A stretch of DNA of 53,706 nucleotides from Lachnospiraceae bacterium (GCA_017397645.1 JAFQIE010000009.1:1-53706); one strand, 5' to 3'; positions 17,285 through 25,612 are shown, counted from the stretch's first letter. Program-made: numbers and translations. The notes: generated by a model not told the origin, from the letters alone.

Positions 17285-17478
17285 CCATAGGCAGGTCTTC
17301 TGACTTAAGCATCTGCGCTTTGTTTCGTCTTCCCGATTCCTCAGTGACTTGCGTTGCCCCGGCAACGGAAACAAAACTCCGCTCTTACAGCGACGAGATC
17401 GTGTGGGATTCTCACCCACTTCCCTTTTCACCAATCACCAACCGATATCTTCGGCTTTGATTGGCACCTATCGTGTCT
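17285..17478 (-). ncRNA. Cobalamin (B12) riboswitch aptamer
   Basis: Read on the minus strand it begins with GATAGGTGCC (about 17475-17464). It continues with GGTGAGAATCCCAC and CGCTGTAAGAGCGGA (matching the GGTG..AATCC and GCAACTGTAA core), and ends with the highly conserved B12 box AAGTCAGAAGACCTGCC (17290-17306). Order and spacing match the class. Downstream are a terminator hairpin at 17195-17222 and the DUF4430/ECF-S genes, so it should switch off uptake genes when B12 is plentiful. Confidence 0.95.
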
Positions 17479-17494
17479 TTATTGACTTGTTCCC

Positions 17495-17523
17495 AGTGTA
17501 GCACAGACGCGGACACAAAACAA
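17495..17523 (-). promoter_or_regulatory. Promoter of the riboswitch-controlled uptake unit
   Basis: On the minus strand: TTGTTT (17523-17518), 17-bp spacer, TACACT (17500-17495) with an upstream TGC that makes an extended -10. It would start transcription near 17488, just before the aptamer. Confidence 0.65.
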
Positions 17524-17584
17524 GCCTTTCTAACGCACGAAACAATCTTTATTCTGAGCAAGAATTGATGTTTACACTACCCTC

Positions 17585-17810
17585 TTACCAACTGTGTACA
17601 ACTTCATATCTATTAGTTGGTAATTCTCTACTTAACTTCAAACGTTTTACCCACTACAGGTTCAATATTTGCTGTTTAGTGGGTAAAAACCTATGTGTTT
17701 CTCAAAAATTTACAGACTATAACCCACAAAAAACAACGCAGTAGGTAAAATATGCTCGTAAATCATATATTTTACCAACTAAGCCGCAAAAACTCCGCCA
17801 GAGTGGGTAA
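17585..17810. repeat. Array of eight 9-bp motifs in strictly alternating orientation every 31 +/- 1 bp
   Basis: Plus-orientation copies of TTACC[AC]ACT start at 17585, 17647, 17710 (two mismatches, TTACAGACT) and 17772. Minus-orientation copies (AGT[TGA]GGTAA) start at 17615, 17678, 17740 and 17802. Successive starts differ by 30, 32, 31, 32, 30, 32 and 30 bases. Each plus copy can pair with the following minus copy, giving four hairpins with about 21-base loops. Unit 1 uses A/T and unit 2 uses C/G at the same stem position, a compensatory change. The sequences between the motifs are unrelated. The last copy ends 8 bp before the luxS -35. The array fills the gap between the cobalamin riboswitch promoter and the luxS promoter. 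I do not recognise it. Confidence 0.85.
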
Positions 17811-17818
17811 TTCTACAG

Positions 17819-17847
17819 TTGACAACACGTTATAAAGTTAACATACT
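17819..17847 (+). promoter_or_regulatory. Probable luxS promoter
   Basis: TTGACA at 17819-17824, 17-bp spacer, CATACT at 17842-17847 (weak -10). It lies directly downstream of the alternating motif array and 83 bp before the luxS start. Confidence 0.5.
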
Positions 17848-17929
17848 GATAATCTGCCAACTCTTGACTTTTTTGCCTCCTCTAAATACAATAAAACATA
17901 GCAATACTGACCAGAAAGGTGCGCTTATC

Positions 17930-18409
17930 ATGGAAAAAATCGCAAGTTTCACCATAGACCATATTAAACTGCAGCCCGGCATTTATGTGTCCCGCAAGGA
18001 CACCGTGGGAGCCGAGGTTATCACCACCTTTGACCTGCGCATGACCAGCCCCAACGAGGAACCTGTCATGAACACTGCCGAGATGCACACCATAGAGCAT
18101 TTGGCGGCAACCTTTCTGCGCAATCATCCGGAGTACAAGGAGAAAACCATTTATTTTGGTCCCATGGGATGTCGTACCGGGTTTTATCTCTTGCTGGCCG
18201 GGGAATATACCTCTAAGGATATCCTGCCACTCATGATTGAAATGTACGAGTTTATCCGTGATTTTGAGGGCGATGTACCCGGTGCCTCTGCCAAGGATTG
18301 TGGCAATTATCTGGATATGAATTTGCCCATGACAAAATTTTTGGCAAAAAAATATTTGGACGAAGTTCTGTATTGCATTACGGATGACCGGCTGAATTAT
18401 CCCGTGTAA
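17930..18409 (+). CDS. luxS: S-ribosylhomocysteine lyase LuxS
   Basis: 159 aa, the family length. Zinc ligands His53 and His57 lie in the HTIEHL motif and Cys124 in SAKDCGNY; the catalytic Cys81 lies in GCRTGFY. It cleaves S-ribosylhomocysteine to homocysteine and DPD, the precursor of autoinducer-2. The start at ATG 17930 has AAAGGTG upstream; the in-frame extension to 17819 covers promoter DNA. The MTA/SAH nucleosidase gene that makes its substrate follows 52 bp later, so the two form an activated-methyl-cycle unit. Confidence 0.96.
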   Translation: MEKIASFTIDHIKLQPGIYVSRKDTVGAEVITTFDLRMTSPNEEPVMNTAEMHTIEHLAATFLRNHPEYKEKTIYFGPMGCRTGFYLLLAGEYTSKDILPLMIEMYEFIRDFEGDVPGASAKDCGNYLDMNLPMTKFLAKKYLDEVLYCITDDRLNYPV

Positions 18410-18461
18410 ATAATATGGAGAAACTATCAATCGAATGAAATATAAGGAGAGAATGACCCCC

Positions 18462-19160
18462 ATGAGCAAAATCGGAATTATCGGTGCAATGGACCTGGAA
18501 GTAGACCAACTGAAAGAAGAAATGACCGTAAAAAATATCACAAGGAAAGCCAATATGGACTTCTACGAGGGCACCTTAAATGGTGCGGAAGTGGTAATTG
18601 TCCGCTGTGGTATCGGCAAAGTCAACGCTGCCCTGTGTGTACAAATACTGGCAGATGTATTTGAAGTGACCCATGTGATTAACACAGGTATCGCAGGTTC
18701 CCTGAACGCAAAGCTTGATATTGGCGATATCCTTGTTTCCAAGGACGCGGTGCACCACGACTTTGACCTGCGTATTTTCAATTACCGCTTGGGCGAAGTA
18801 CCCCAAATGGGCTTCCGCGAATTCAAGGCAGATGAGAAAATGTGCGAATTAGCCTATGACTGCTGCCGCAAGGTAAATCCCGACATCAACGTCCTGACCG
18901 GTCGTGTGGTCAGCGGCGACCAGTTTATTTCCAGCAAAGAAGTGAAAAACCATCTTATAACCGAATTTGCCGGGGATTGTACAGAAATGGAAGGCGCATC
19001 CATCGCCCACGGCGCATACATGAACGGTTTGCCCTTCGTCATTATCCGTGCCATTTCCGACAAGGCAGACGATAGCGCAGAGATGGATTATCCTACCTTT
19101 GAAAAGGCGGCTGCGAAGCACTCTGCTGCTTTGGTAAGGGAAATGGTGGCATATCTGTAA
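18462..19160 (+). CDS. mtnN: 5'-methylthioadenosine/S-adenosylhomocysteine nucleosidase
   Basis: 232 aa. Begins with KIGIIGAMDLEVDQL, where the acidic pair includes the active-site acid/base. Further on are GIGKVNAA, NTGIAGSL, EMEGASIAHGA (the ribose-binding Met-Glu) and AISDKADD with the catalytic Asp. It removes adenine from SAH or MTA, supplying S-ribosylhomocysteine to LuxS next door. An in-frame ATG at 18453 sits only 3 bases behind GGAG, whereas ATG 18462 is 12 bases away; the true start is one of these two. Confidence 0.94.
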   Translation: MSKIGIIGAMDLEVDQLKEEMTVKNITRKANMDFYEGTLNGAEVVIVRCGIGKVNAALCVQILADVFEVTHVINTGIAGSLNAKLDIGDILVSKDAVHHDFDLRIFNYRLGEVPQMGFREFKADEKMCELAYDCCRKVNPDINVLTGRVVSGDQFISSKEVKNHLITEFAGDCTEMEGASIAHGAYMNGLPFVIIRAISDKADDSAEMDYPTFEKAAAKHSAALVREMVAYL

Positions 19161-19223
19161 ACTGCGTATCAAACAAACCTACTGCAAGCGCAAGGATAAC
19201 ACCCACATATATTGCACAAACAA

Positions 19224-19277
19224 AGAGCCCATCGAAGCACCCTCGAAAGAGGGTGCCCCAATGTGGCTCTATTTTTA
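19224..19277. terminator. Nested hairpin terminator between mtnN and the convergent unknown gene
   Basis: Outer AGAGCC (19224-19229) pairs with GGCTCT (19265-19270), followed by ATTTTTAT. Inner GCACCCTC pairs with GAGGGTGC across a GAAA tetraloop (19237-19256). It probably terminates mtnN and may also serve the minus-strand gene ending at 19278. Confidence 0.8.
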
Positions 19278-20171
19278 TCAGGTATCAGTGGAAATACAAT
19301 CAAAATCACACGCCGGCGTACAATCCTGCTTCAGATTTTCCTGACATTCCGGCATACCCAAATCCAAGGGCTTGATTTCCAAATTCAATAAATCACCCGC
19401 AACGAACTTCAGGCAATCCGAATCTTCGGGGGATACGATGCATCCCTTAGGAATTGCAATCTTACCTGCACTTGCTACCCTGTAGCCTGCGAAATACAAG
19501 CTCTGAAGAACCAATGTGACTCCCACTGTCACGGTACTGTCAGTCTCGTCAAAGCTCAACAGTTTCGCCACACCATAGAAGTTCAGCCCCTGTCTCACAA
19601 AATTATCTGTGGATCCAAAACCAATATTGTTGAGTGCCGGCGTAAAGCCACCAGCGACAGCGTTGTACGCCACACCATAAGGCGCGAACAATTCCAATGT
19701 GACAGAAGTAGGATTGGTATCCTCATCGTAGGTAACAGCCGTGGTATCCGAAGGAAGATACAGAGCCGTCACAAAAATGGTATCCAACAATCTGCAGGCG
19801 TCGTCAAAAAGACTGATTGCAAACTGCACAGTCAGATTGGTCAGCGTCACCGAATAGCAATTAGGACGTCCGGAAATCTGCGTGATTTCCACTCCTCCAT
19901 CACCATAGGTGTAGGCGATGTCGATGATCTGCGCCGTCGCAGTGGTAGCGGTAGGATACGCTGTAGGAATATCAATTCCCAAATCGAAGGTAGTGCACAG
20001 ATTGATTCCTATTTCATCATATATTACGGGAGCAAACAAACCCAAATAGTCGGGAGAACCGCAAATGGGCGTCGTACACACATCAAAACATTCTTGACCA
20101 TTCATTTGACTCACAGCGCTACTGATAATTCTGGTTCTACAACCACATTTTCCTGTTTTACATTTAGCCAT
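19278..20171 (-). CDS. Cysteine-bracketed secreted/surface-like protein of unknown function
   Basis: 297 aa. The N-terminus is Cys- and Lys-rich (KCKTGKCGCRTR) and the C-terminus is Cys-rich (PECQENLKQDCTPACDFDCIS). Between them lie about 230 residues of Thr/Val/Asp-rich, beta-strand-like sequence without any TM segment or signal peptide. Cysteine-flanked, signal-less beta proteins of this sort in spore-formers are often spore coat or exosporium components, but I recognise no named family. It is divergent from the gene at 20258 with 86 bp between starts, so they may share a promoter region and a process. Confidence 0.75.
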   Translation of the reverse strand: MAKCKTGKCGCRTRIISSAVSQMNGQECFDVCTTPICGSPDYLGLFAPVIYDEIGINLCTTFDLGIDIPTAYPTATTATAQIIDIAYTYGDGGVEITQISGRPNCYSVTLTNLTVQFAISLFDDACRLLDTIFVTALYLPSDTTAVTYDEDTNPTSVTLELFAPYGVAYNAVAGGFTPALNNIGFGSTDNFVRQGLNFYGVAKLLSFDETDSTVTVGVTLVLQSLYFAGYRVASAGKIAIPKGCIVSPEDSDCLKFVAGDLLNLEIKPLDLGMPECQENLKQDCTPACDFDCISTDT

Positions 20172-20257
20172 AGCTTTTGCCTTTCCATTTTCTTTACTAC
20201 ATTATATGTTCTAAAAATCCCTATGCTACCATAAAGATAAAGAAAAAAGGCTTCTCT

Positions 20258-20983
20258 ATGAGCAATGTATTTACCACAGACAGTGAAAACAGTCTGATTA
20301 TATATCACTACAAGCAGTATATCTACCTGCGCTCCGCAACCGGCGAGACTCTTAACCGGTCTATTTTGCTTTCCAATGACTTCCACTCCAACCTTACCGA
20401 AGCCATTTATAATAACACCCTGTACTACGCTTACCAAAACGAACAGGGCGACATTCTTATCAAGAGTATTCTGGACAGCAAGCCACTGTATCAATTGCTT
20501 GCCGGCGAGGTGGGTGAATGTATCTCGCCGCAGATTATTTCTTGGTGCGGCAAACTTCTTCTGATTTACATTTTAAAGAACCCCTTGAACGACACCTATC
20601 TGTGCAAAGGCATTCTTCCTTTCGAGGACATCTCCTCCAGCGAGAGTCTTGTTCCCATCGAAGTAGGATTATTCCAATCTTTGCCTGTGGTCAAAACCGT
20701 GTCCACCAAAAACAAACTCTTTTTTATCGTAGACGATGGCAACACCCACCATGCGTCCTTGGTCGGAGATGATTTCACTTTGCAACCCTGCGAAGACCAT
20801 TCTAAGTACGATGCCTTGCTACAATCACAGGAAGAAAAAATGCGCAACCTGCAAGCATCCTTACAGCAAAAGGAAGCTCTGATTGCGCATATCAAAAAAC
20901 AATATGAAGAATTAATGGATACTGCTAAAAAGTATCGCGAAGAAGCGCAAAAGTGGTATAAAAAATTTTCAGGGACTCAATGA
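20258..20983 (+). CDS. Unknown protein with beta-rich N-terminal region and C-terminal coiled coil
   Basis: 241 aa from ATG 20258 (the extension to 20177 overlaps the divergent promoter region). Residues about 1-175 show repeated short beta-like strands, each carrying a hydrophobic-Tyr pattern (SLIIYHYKQYIYLRS, LYYAYQNEQGDILIKS, KLLLIYILKNPLNDTYL), consistent with a small propeller. Residues about 190-235 are a strong coiled coil (QEEKMRNLQASLQQKEALIA). No TM or signal peptide. Function unknown; the divergent partner is the Cys-bracketed protein at 19278-20171. Similar genes are known to me only as hypothetical proteins. Confidence 0.72.
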   Translation: MSNVFTTDSENSLIIYHYKQYIYLRSATGETLNRSILLSNDFHSNLTEAIYNNTLYYAYQNEQGDILIKSILDSKPLYQLLAGEVGECISPQIISWCGKLLLIYILKNPLNDTYLCKGILPFEDISSSESLVPIEVGLFQSLPVVKTVSTKNKLFFIVDDGNTHHASLVGDDFTLQPCEDHSKYDALLQSQEEKMRNLQASLQQKEALIAHIKKQYEELMDTAKKYREEAQKWYKKFSGTQ

Positions 20984-21017
20984 TAGGCTCAAAAGATGGT
21001 ATATATTAAATTTTATA

Positions 21018-21062
21018 AAATCGAACGATTTAGTTGATAGAATCGTTCGATTTGTGTATAAT
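21018..21062 (+). promoter_or_regulatory. Promoter/operator of the Phd-PIN toxin-antitoxin operon
   Basis: A perfect 13-bp inverted repeat, AAATCGAACGATT (21018-21030) and AATCGTTCGATTT (21041-21053), has a 10-bp centre that contains the -35 TTGATA (21034-21039). The right arm fills the 17-bp spacer before -10 TATAAT (21057-21062). A repressor on the repeat would block the promoter, as expected for autoregulation by a toxin-antitoxin complex. Confidence 0.82.
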
Positions 21063-21125
21063 ATAAGTGAACTATAAAATTTTACTTTGCAGGATAACAA
21101 GTTATAGTAGAAAGGAGTTGATGAT

Positions 21126-21341
21126 ATGTCTATTACCGCAACAGAATTAAAAATAAATCTCGGGAAGTATCTTATGCTTGCAGAAACAGAGGATATCTAT
21201 ATTACCCGCAACGGAAAAGTTGTCGCAAAACTGTCTAATCCATACCAGGACAGAGTAGATGTTGCTAAGTCGTTATTTGGCGTCCTTTCAAATGATATGA
21301 CGCTGGAAGAAGCACAAGAAGAAAGGTTGAATGCAATATGA
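21126..21341 (+). CDS. Phd/YefM-family antitoxin
   Basis: 71 aa. The N-terminus (SITATELKINLGKYLMLA) matches the Phd/YefM DNA-binding fold, followed by EDIYITRNGKVVAKLSNP, the conserved beta hairpin of the family. The C-terminal acidic stretch (LSNDMTLEEAQEERLNAI) would wrap and inhibit the toxin. AGAAAGGAG is upstream of ATG 21126. It overlaps the PIN toxin by ATGA (21338-21341), typical of type II modules. Confidence 0.9.
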   Translation: MSITATELKINLGKYLMLAETEDIYITRNGKVVAKLSNPYQDRVDVAKSLFGVLSNDMTLEEAQEERLNAI

Positions 21342-21775
21342 GAGTTTTAATCGATACATGTGTTATCATCGATGCATTACAGTCTCGTGTTCCCTTTGCT
21401 GAAGCCGCACAAAGGCTTTTTCTATATTCCGCGAATAAGCAATTTGAAGGATATATTACCGCAAAATCAGTTACAGATATATATTATTTGACACATCGTT
21501 TAACACATAGTGACTCAGAAACACGAAAGATTTTGAGCAAACTTTTTACTTTGTTTCATTTGCTGGATACTACTTCTTTAGACTGCCGAAAAGCGATATC
21601 TTCTGAAATTAGTGATTACGAAGATGCTATTATGGTGGAAACAGCAATTCGTTCAGAAATAGATTGTATCGTAACTAGAAATATTAAAGACTTTAAAAAT
21701 TCTACTGTTAAGGTTTTTGAACCCTCTGCATTATTAATGATACTAGAAGAAGAAAACAAAACTAAAGAAATCTGA
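21338..21775 (+). CDS. PIN-domain ribonuclease toxin (VapC-like)
   Basis: 145 aa. The PIN-domain acidic residues are visible: first Asp in VLIDTCVIIDAL near residue 6, further ones in DYEDAIMVETA near 100, and the last in DCIVTRNIKDF near 117. These bind Mg2+/Mn2+ for RNA cleavage; family targets are often tRNA or rRNA. It is translated from the overlapping stop of the Phd-type antitoxin. A hairpin terminator follows at 21797-21830. Confidence 0.9.
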   Translation: MRVLIDTCVIIDALQSRVPFAEAAQRLFLYSANKQFEGYITAKSVTDIYYLTHRLTHSDSETRKILSKLFTLFHLLDTTSLDCRKAISSEISDYEDAIMVETAIRSEIDCIVTRNIKDFKNSTVKVFEPSALLMILEEENKTKEI

Positions 21776-21796
21776 TTCTGAATGAGCAAAAAAGAG

Positions 21797-21832
21797 GAGC
21801 CACTCTCAACCTATGAGCTGAGAGTGGCTCTT
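21797..21832. terminator. Terminator between the PIN toxin and gtrA genes
   Basis: Perfect 12-bp stem: GAGCCACTCTCA (21797-21808) and TGAGAGTGGCTC (21819-21830), with a 10-base loop. T-rich sequence is modest on both sides, so it may serve both convergent genes. Confidence 0.65.
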
Positions 21833-21874
21833 AACTTGTTTTCCTATGCAAAGGGGAAACATTCGCAAAAGTCG

Positions 21875-22306
21875 CTACGCATCCTTCTTCTTAAACACAA
21901 ACACCTTGCTCAACACGTAATTAGCAATCGTCACAAGCACTGCGGAAATCAAAGTACCCACTACTAAGTTGAAACCAAGTTTTGTAAAAATCCACATCAC
22001 CACGATGTCCAAAACCCAAGTGGAAATTCTGGATGCCACAAAGGGGGGAATTTCTATCATCATGGGTTCCTTGCTTTTGAACACATATTTTCTATTCGTG
22101 AAATATGCAAATATAACGCCCGCGGTCCAGTTGATGGTACTTAAGATGAAATTCTCCAGAGGGGTGGGGTACATAGTGTTGTCAAAGAAAATCGCATTGG
22201 CAATAAACTTTGCCGCCCACGCCACAATGGTAGTCAGCACACCAACGATTAGGTATGCGATGATTTCTTCATGCTTTTTCAAAAGTGCTTTGATTTTTTC
22301 TATCAT
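21875..22306 (-). CDS. GtrA-family membrane protein
   Basis: 143 aa with four predicted TM helices at about residues 17-37, 50-70, 90-108 and 113-133. Family features include YLIVGVLTTIVAWAAKF in helix 1 and NWTAGVIFAYFTNRKYVFKSK in helix 2. The C-terminal NYVLSKVFVFKKK is typical. GtrA proteins are thought to flip polyprenyl-linked sugars for cell-surface polysaccharides. It ends the minus-strand group hprA-like/gtrA, 16 bp behind the dehydrogenase stop codon. Confidence 0.9.
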   Translation of the reverse strand: MIEKIKALLKKHEEIIAYLIVGVLTTIVAWAAKFIANAIFFDNTMYPTPLENFILSTINWTAGVIFAYFTNRKYVFKSKEPMMIEIPPFVASRISTWVLDIVVMWIFTKLGFNLVVGTLISAVLVTIANYVLSKVFVFKKKDA

Positions 22307-22322
22307 ACTGTACTCCTTTTCC

Positions 22323-23285
22323 CTACGGATTCACTACATTAGTGTCTTCGCCGCGCATAAATGCCGCAATGTTTTCATATGCGCCCTGCACGCAGCGGGT
22401 GCGAGCTTCCACGCTGGCCCAAGCCAAGTGAGGCGTAATAATCAATTTTGTACTGTCCTTAATCTGACTCAAAGGATTGCTAACCTCCAAGGGCTCCTTC
22501 TCTACCACATCCAAGCCTGCTGCCGCAATTTCCCCATCCATCAACGCCTGATACAAATCTGCATTGTTCACCACGGGACCTCTTGCCACATTGATGAGCA
22601 CTGCCGTCTTCTTCATTTTCTTCAGCGCATCTGCGTCAATAAAGTTTCTGGAAAGGTCACTCAAAGGACAATGCAGGGACAGAAAATCGCTTTCTGCCAA
22701 AAGGGTGTCCTTGTCCACCTGGGGATAATCCGCACAACTGCTTTTCCCTGTGATGGAATGGAATACTACCTTGCATCCGAAGGCTTCGGCCATTTTGGCT
22801 ACCCGCCTTCCGATATTGCCCATGCCTACGATACCCCAAGTCTTGCCCTCCAACTCATAGAATGGCAAATCAAAATTGGAAAATCTGTCTTGGGCACTGT
22901 ACGCACCGCTTTTCACATAAGTATCATAATGAATCAATTTCTGACTTAGCGCAAGAGCCAATGCAAAAGTGTGCTGTGCCACCATACCTGTACAGTAGTC
23001 CACCACATTGCGTACCTGAATGCCTCTGGATTTACAATATGCCAAATCACAGTTGTCAAAGCCGGTTGCAAACTCACAAATCAATTTCACATTGGGAGCA
23101 TCCTTCAGGGTCTCTTCGTTTAACGGAGACTTGTTGGCAATGATGATGTCCGCATCCTTCACGCGTTCCTTTACTTCTTCTATGGTCACCGTGTTGCGGT
23201 AGATGGTCACCTCGCCAAAATCACTGATGCAGTCTACGGAAACATCGGTTCCTACACTATTTCTTTCCAATATGACTATTTTCAT
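22323..23285 (-). CDS. D-2-hydroxyacid dehydrogenase (glycerate/phosphoglycerate dehydrogenase-like)
   Basis: 320 aa from ATG 23285 (AAAGGAAA upstream). The catalytic domain is split around an NAD-binding Rossmann domain with GIVGMGNIGRRVAKMA near residue 150. The catalytic triad is visible: Arg in INVARGPVV, Glu in GLDVVEKEPL, His in IITPHLAWAS. Such enzymes reduce 2-oxoacids (hydroxypyruvate, glyoxylate, pyruvate) to D-hydroxyacids with NADH; a hydroxypyruvate reductase role is plausible. Co-oriented with gtrA downstream and pgi upstream. Confidence 0.9.
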   Translation of the reverse strand: MKIVILERNSVGTDVSVDCISDFGEVTIYRNTVTIEEVKERVKDADIIIANKSPLNEETLKDAPNVKLICEFATGFDNCDLAYCKSRGIQVRNVVDYCTGMVAQHTFALALALSQKLIHYDTYVKSGAYSAQDRFSNFDLPFYELEGKTWGIVGMGNIGRRVAKMAEAFGCKVVFHSITGKSSCADYPQVDKDTLLAESDFLSLHCPLSDLSRNFIDADALKKMKKTAVLINVARGPVVNNADLYQALMDGEIAAAGLDVVEKEPLEVSNPLSQIKDSTKLIITPHLAWASVEARTRCVQGAYENIAAFMRGEDTNVVNP

Positions 23286-23344
23286 AGGCAAATTTCCTTT
23301 CATTAAGCAATGCCTCCAAGAAAGAACTCTTCAGCAATAAATTA

Positions 23345-23368
23345 CCTGCGGGAGCAAGCTCCCACAGG
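23345..23368 (-). terminator. Hairpin after pgi
   Basis: CCTGCGGGAG (23345-23354) pairs with CTCCCACAGG (23359-23368) with one G-T wobble. It lies between the pgi stop and the dehydrogenase start on the minus strand. The T-tract is poor, so termination may be weak. Confidence 0.5.
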
Positions 23369-23376
23369 CTTATTGT

Positions 23377-24729
23377 TTAATTCAAACGAGCCAGCAATGC
23401 CTCTCTTTGAGCTTCGTATCCGGGCTTGCCAAGTAGTGCGAACATATTCTTCTTGTAGCTTTCCACACCGGGCTGATCAAAAGGATTGACACCCAACAGG
23501 TATCCGCTGACACCACAGGCAAACTCAAAGAAGTAGAACAATTCACCCAAGTAGAATTCGTCCACTTCAGGAATACTGATAACAAAATTAGGGACACGAC
23601 CATCGGTATGTGCCAAAATCGTTCCGTTCATAGCACTCTTATTGACGAAATCCACGGTCTTACCGGCCAAATAATTCAAGCCGTCCAAATCCACGGGCTC
23701 TTTGCCGATAATCAGTTCCTCTCTGGATGTTTCCACATTCAAAACGGTCTCGAACATCAATCTCGCACCATCCTGAATGAACTGACCCATGGAGTGCAAA
23801 TCGGTGGTCAAATCCACGCTGGCAGGGAACAGACCCTTCTGGTCCTTACCCTCACTTTCGCCGTACAGCTGCTTCCACCACTCAGAGATATAGTGCAGCG
23901 CAGGCTCATAATTTGCCATGATTTCCACACTCTTGCCCTTGCGCAACATGATATTGCGGAGCGCTGCATACTGCAACGCATCGTTGCTTTCAAAATCATT
24001 TTCCAAAGCGCGTTTTCTCGCATTTGCGGCACCTGCCATCAATTTATCGATATCTGCTCCACTGACTGCAATGGGCAACAAACCTACTGCTGTCAACACA
24101 GAGAAACGTCCACCCACATCATCAGGCACTACAAAGGTCTGGTAACCCTCTTCATCTGCCAGATTCTTAAGGCTTCCTCTTGCCTTGTCGGTGGTGGCAT
24201 AGATTCTCTTTGCCGCTGCTTCTTTGCCATATTTTTTCTCCAGCATTTCCTTAAATACACGGAACGCAATGGCAGGCTCCGTGGTGGTGCCGGATTTAGA
24301 AATCATATTGATAGAGAAGTCCCTGTCTCCCACCACATCCATCAAGTGCTTTAAGTAGGTAGAACTGATGGAATTACCACAGAAATAAACCTCCGGAGTT
24401 TTTCTCTGTTCCTTGTCGAGCATATTATAGAAGCTGTGTCCCAAGAACTCAATAGCCGCTCTGGCGCCCAAGTAAGAGCCACCGATACCAATTACCAACA
24501 GCACCTCAGAATCACTCTGAATCTGCTTCGCAGCCTCTTTGATTCTTGCAAACTCTTCTTTGTCATAATCTACGGGTAAATCTATCCAACCAAGAAAATC
24601 ATTGCCGGCACCACTCTTTGATACCAACACATCCTTCGCATCCAAGGTCAGCTTCTTCATGTATCCGATTTCTTCCTGAGAAACAAAAGAAGATGCCTTC
24701 CCATAATCAAATGTAATCTGTTTACTCAT
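23377..24729 (-). CDS. pgi: Glucose-6-phosphate isomerase
   Basis: 450 aa, the length of the Gram-positive GPI type. Sugar-isomerase motifs: [19 protein letters not shown] near residue 80, [16 protein letters not shown] near 145, [24 protein letters not shown] near 205 (signature 1), and a C-terminal region with [17 protein letters not shown] (signature 2, with the catalytic Lys). It interconverts glucose-6-phosphate and fructose-6-phosphate. Monocistronic by appearance, with a hairpin after the stop. Confidence 0.96.
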   Translation of the reverse strand: MSKQITFDYGKASSFVSQEEIGYMKKLTLDAKDVLVSKSGAGNDFLGWIDLPVDYDKEEFARIKEAAKQIQSDSEVLLVIGIGGSYLGARAAIEFLGHSFYNMLDKEQRKTPEVYFCGNSISSTYLKHLMDVVGDRDFSINMISKSGTTTEPAIAFRVFKEMLEKKYGKEAAAKRIYATTDKARGSLKNLADEEGYQTFVVPDDVGGRFSVLTAVGLLPIAVSGADIDKLMAGAANARKRALENDFESNDALQYAALRNIMLRKGKSVEIMANYEPALHYISEWWKQLYGESEGKDQKGLFPASVDLTTDLHSMGQFIQDGARLMFETVLNVETSREELIIGKEPVDLDGLNYLAGKTVDFVNKSAMNGTILAHTDGRVPNFVISIPEVDEFYLGELFYFFEFACGVSGYLLGVNPFDQPGVESYKKNMFALLGKPGYEAQREALLARLN

Positions 24730-24799
24730 GCTATCCTCTCATTCCGCGAAAATTACGCTTGTTTTATCCATTACATAGTAGCAAATTTACAGCCTAAAT

Positions 24800-25375
24800 T
24801 CAAGCCAAAAGATGTTGCGTGGTGTCTTCTCCGTACAACATTTCAATATCTTTTTTAGACCCTTCCGTTCGTGGCAGAAAATAGTTCTCCAGATAATCCA
24901 CCAAATTAACCTTCAGCACCTGCTGCTTCCTCCTGATATCCACCAATGAGGAAATGCTGAAATAAAGATACAGTCCGAAAAAAGCAACAATATAATATGG
25001 AACAATCTTACCGGTTGAGTGCCCCTCTCTTATAGAAGTGTAGACGCCCACGCCTGCTGCCAGCACGAACAGCATCATGCCTTGCTCTGACATCCGGTAA
25101 ATTCCGGAAAAAGCCAGTCTGCCAACACTGAGTCGGTTCATGAACCTTTCTACGAAAACAGATACATTGGGCATACTTCTGCGCCCGGCACAGTAATTTG
25201 CGTACCTTTGCTTACACTGCTTCAGCGCCTTGTTTTCTGTAACGGCCATATTGTCCGATTCCCTAATCATGTTCTGATACAAAAATCCCAAAAATAATTT
25301 GGCGAAAATGCCCACAAATAAACAGCCAAACATAAGAATTGACAGAAACCATTTTTCATAAAATATTTCAAACAC
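24800..25375 (-). CDS. Predicted membrane protein of unknown function
   Basis: 191 aa with an N-terminal TM segment (about 8-32, LSILMFGCLFVGIFAKLFLGFL) and two more near 98-112 and 125-145. Between helices 1 and 2 is a basic cytoplasmic stretch with a CKQRYANYCAGRRSMPNV pattern. A soluble C-terminal tail of about 40 residues (VDYLENYFLPRTEGSKKD) follows. I do not recognise a named family; similar proteins occur as hypothetical membrane proteins in Lachnospiraceae. Located between pgi and the TSCPD gene without obvious operon partners. Confidence 0.75.
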   Translation of the reverse strand: MFEIFYEKWFLSILMFGCLFVGIFAKLFLGFLYQNMIRESDNMAVTENKALKQCKQRYANYCAGRRSMPNVSVFVERFMNRLSVGRLAFSGIYRMSEQGMMLFVLAAGVGVYTSIREGHSTGKIVPYYIVAFFGLYLYFSISSLVDIRRKQQVLKVNLVDYLENYFLPRTEGSKKDIEMLYGEDTTQHLLA

Positions 25376-25612
25376 GATGCACCCCTTTTCTACCCGAAAG
25401 CAATTCAGGTCAACCTATTGTCTTATTCAAAGTATAACTTAAAAATTCCACCTTAAACAGATTTTTTCATCGTATTATTTCACGCATTTTCGACAGATTT
25501 TGCCGGCACAAATTGAAATCTCATCCCACGGAAATATCTGCCACTGCACATTGCAGTTTTTACGCATATCTGTTAAAATGAAGCAAAACCTATTAGAGAA
25601 AGGGCGAATAAA

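Noticed and set aside
17585-17810. CRISPR array reading of the regular repeats before luxS
   Set aside because: The repeat core is only 9 bp, orientation alternates strictly, and no cas genes are present; it does not have the direct repeats of a CRISPR.
17819-17929. Extended LuxS start with a hydrophobic 37-residue N-terminus
   Set aside because: It would run through the luxS promoter, and LuxS is a cytosolic 150-160 aa enzyme matching ATG 17930.
21969-22949. 326-aa plus-strand ORF across gtrA and the dehydrogenase
   Set aside because: Antisense shadow of two well-supported minus-strand genes; no domain and no ribosome site.
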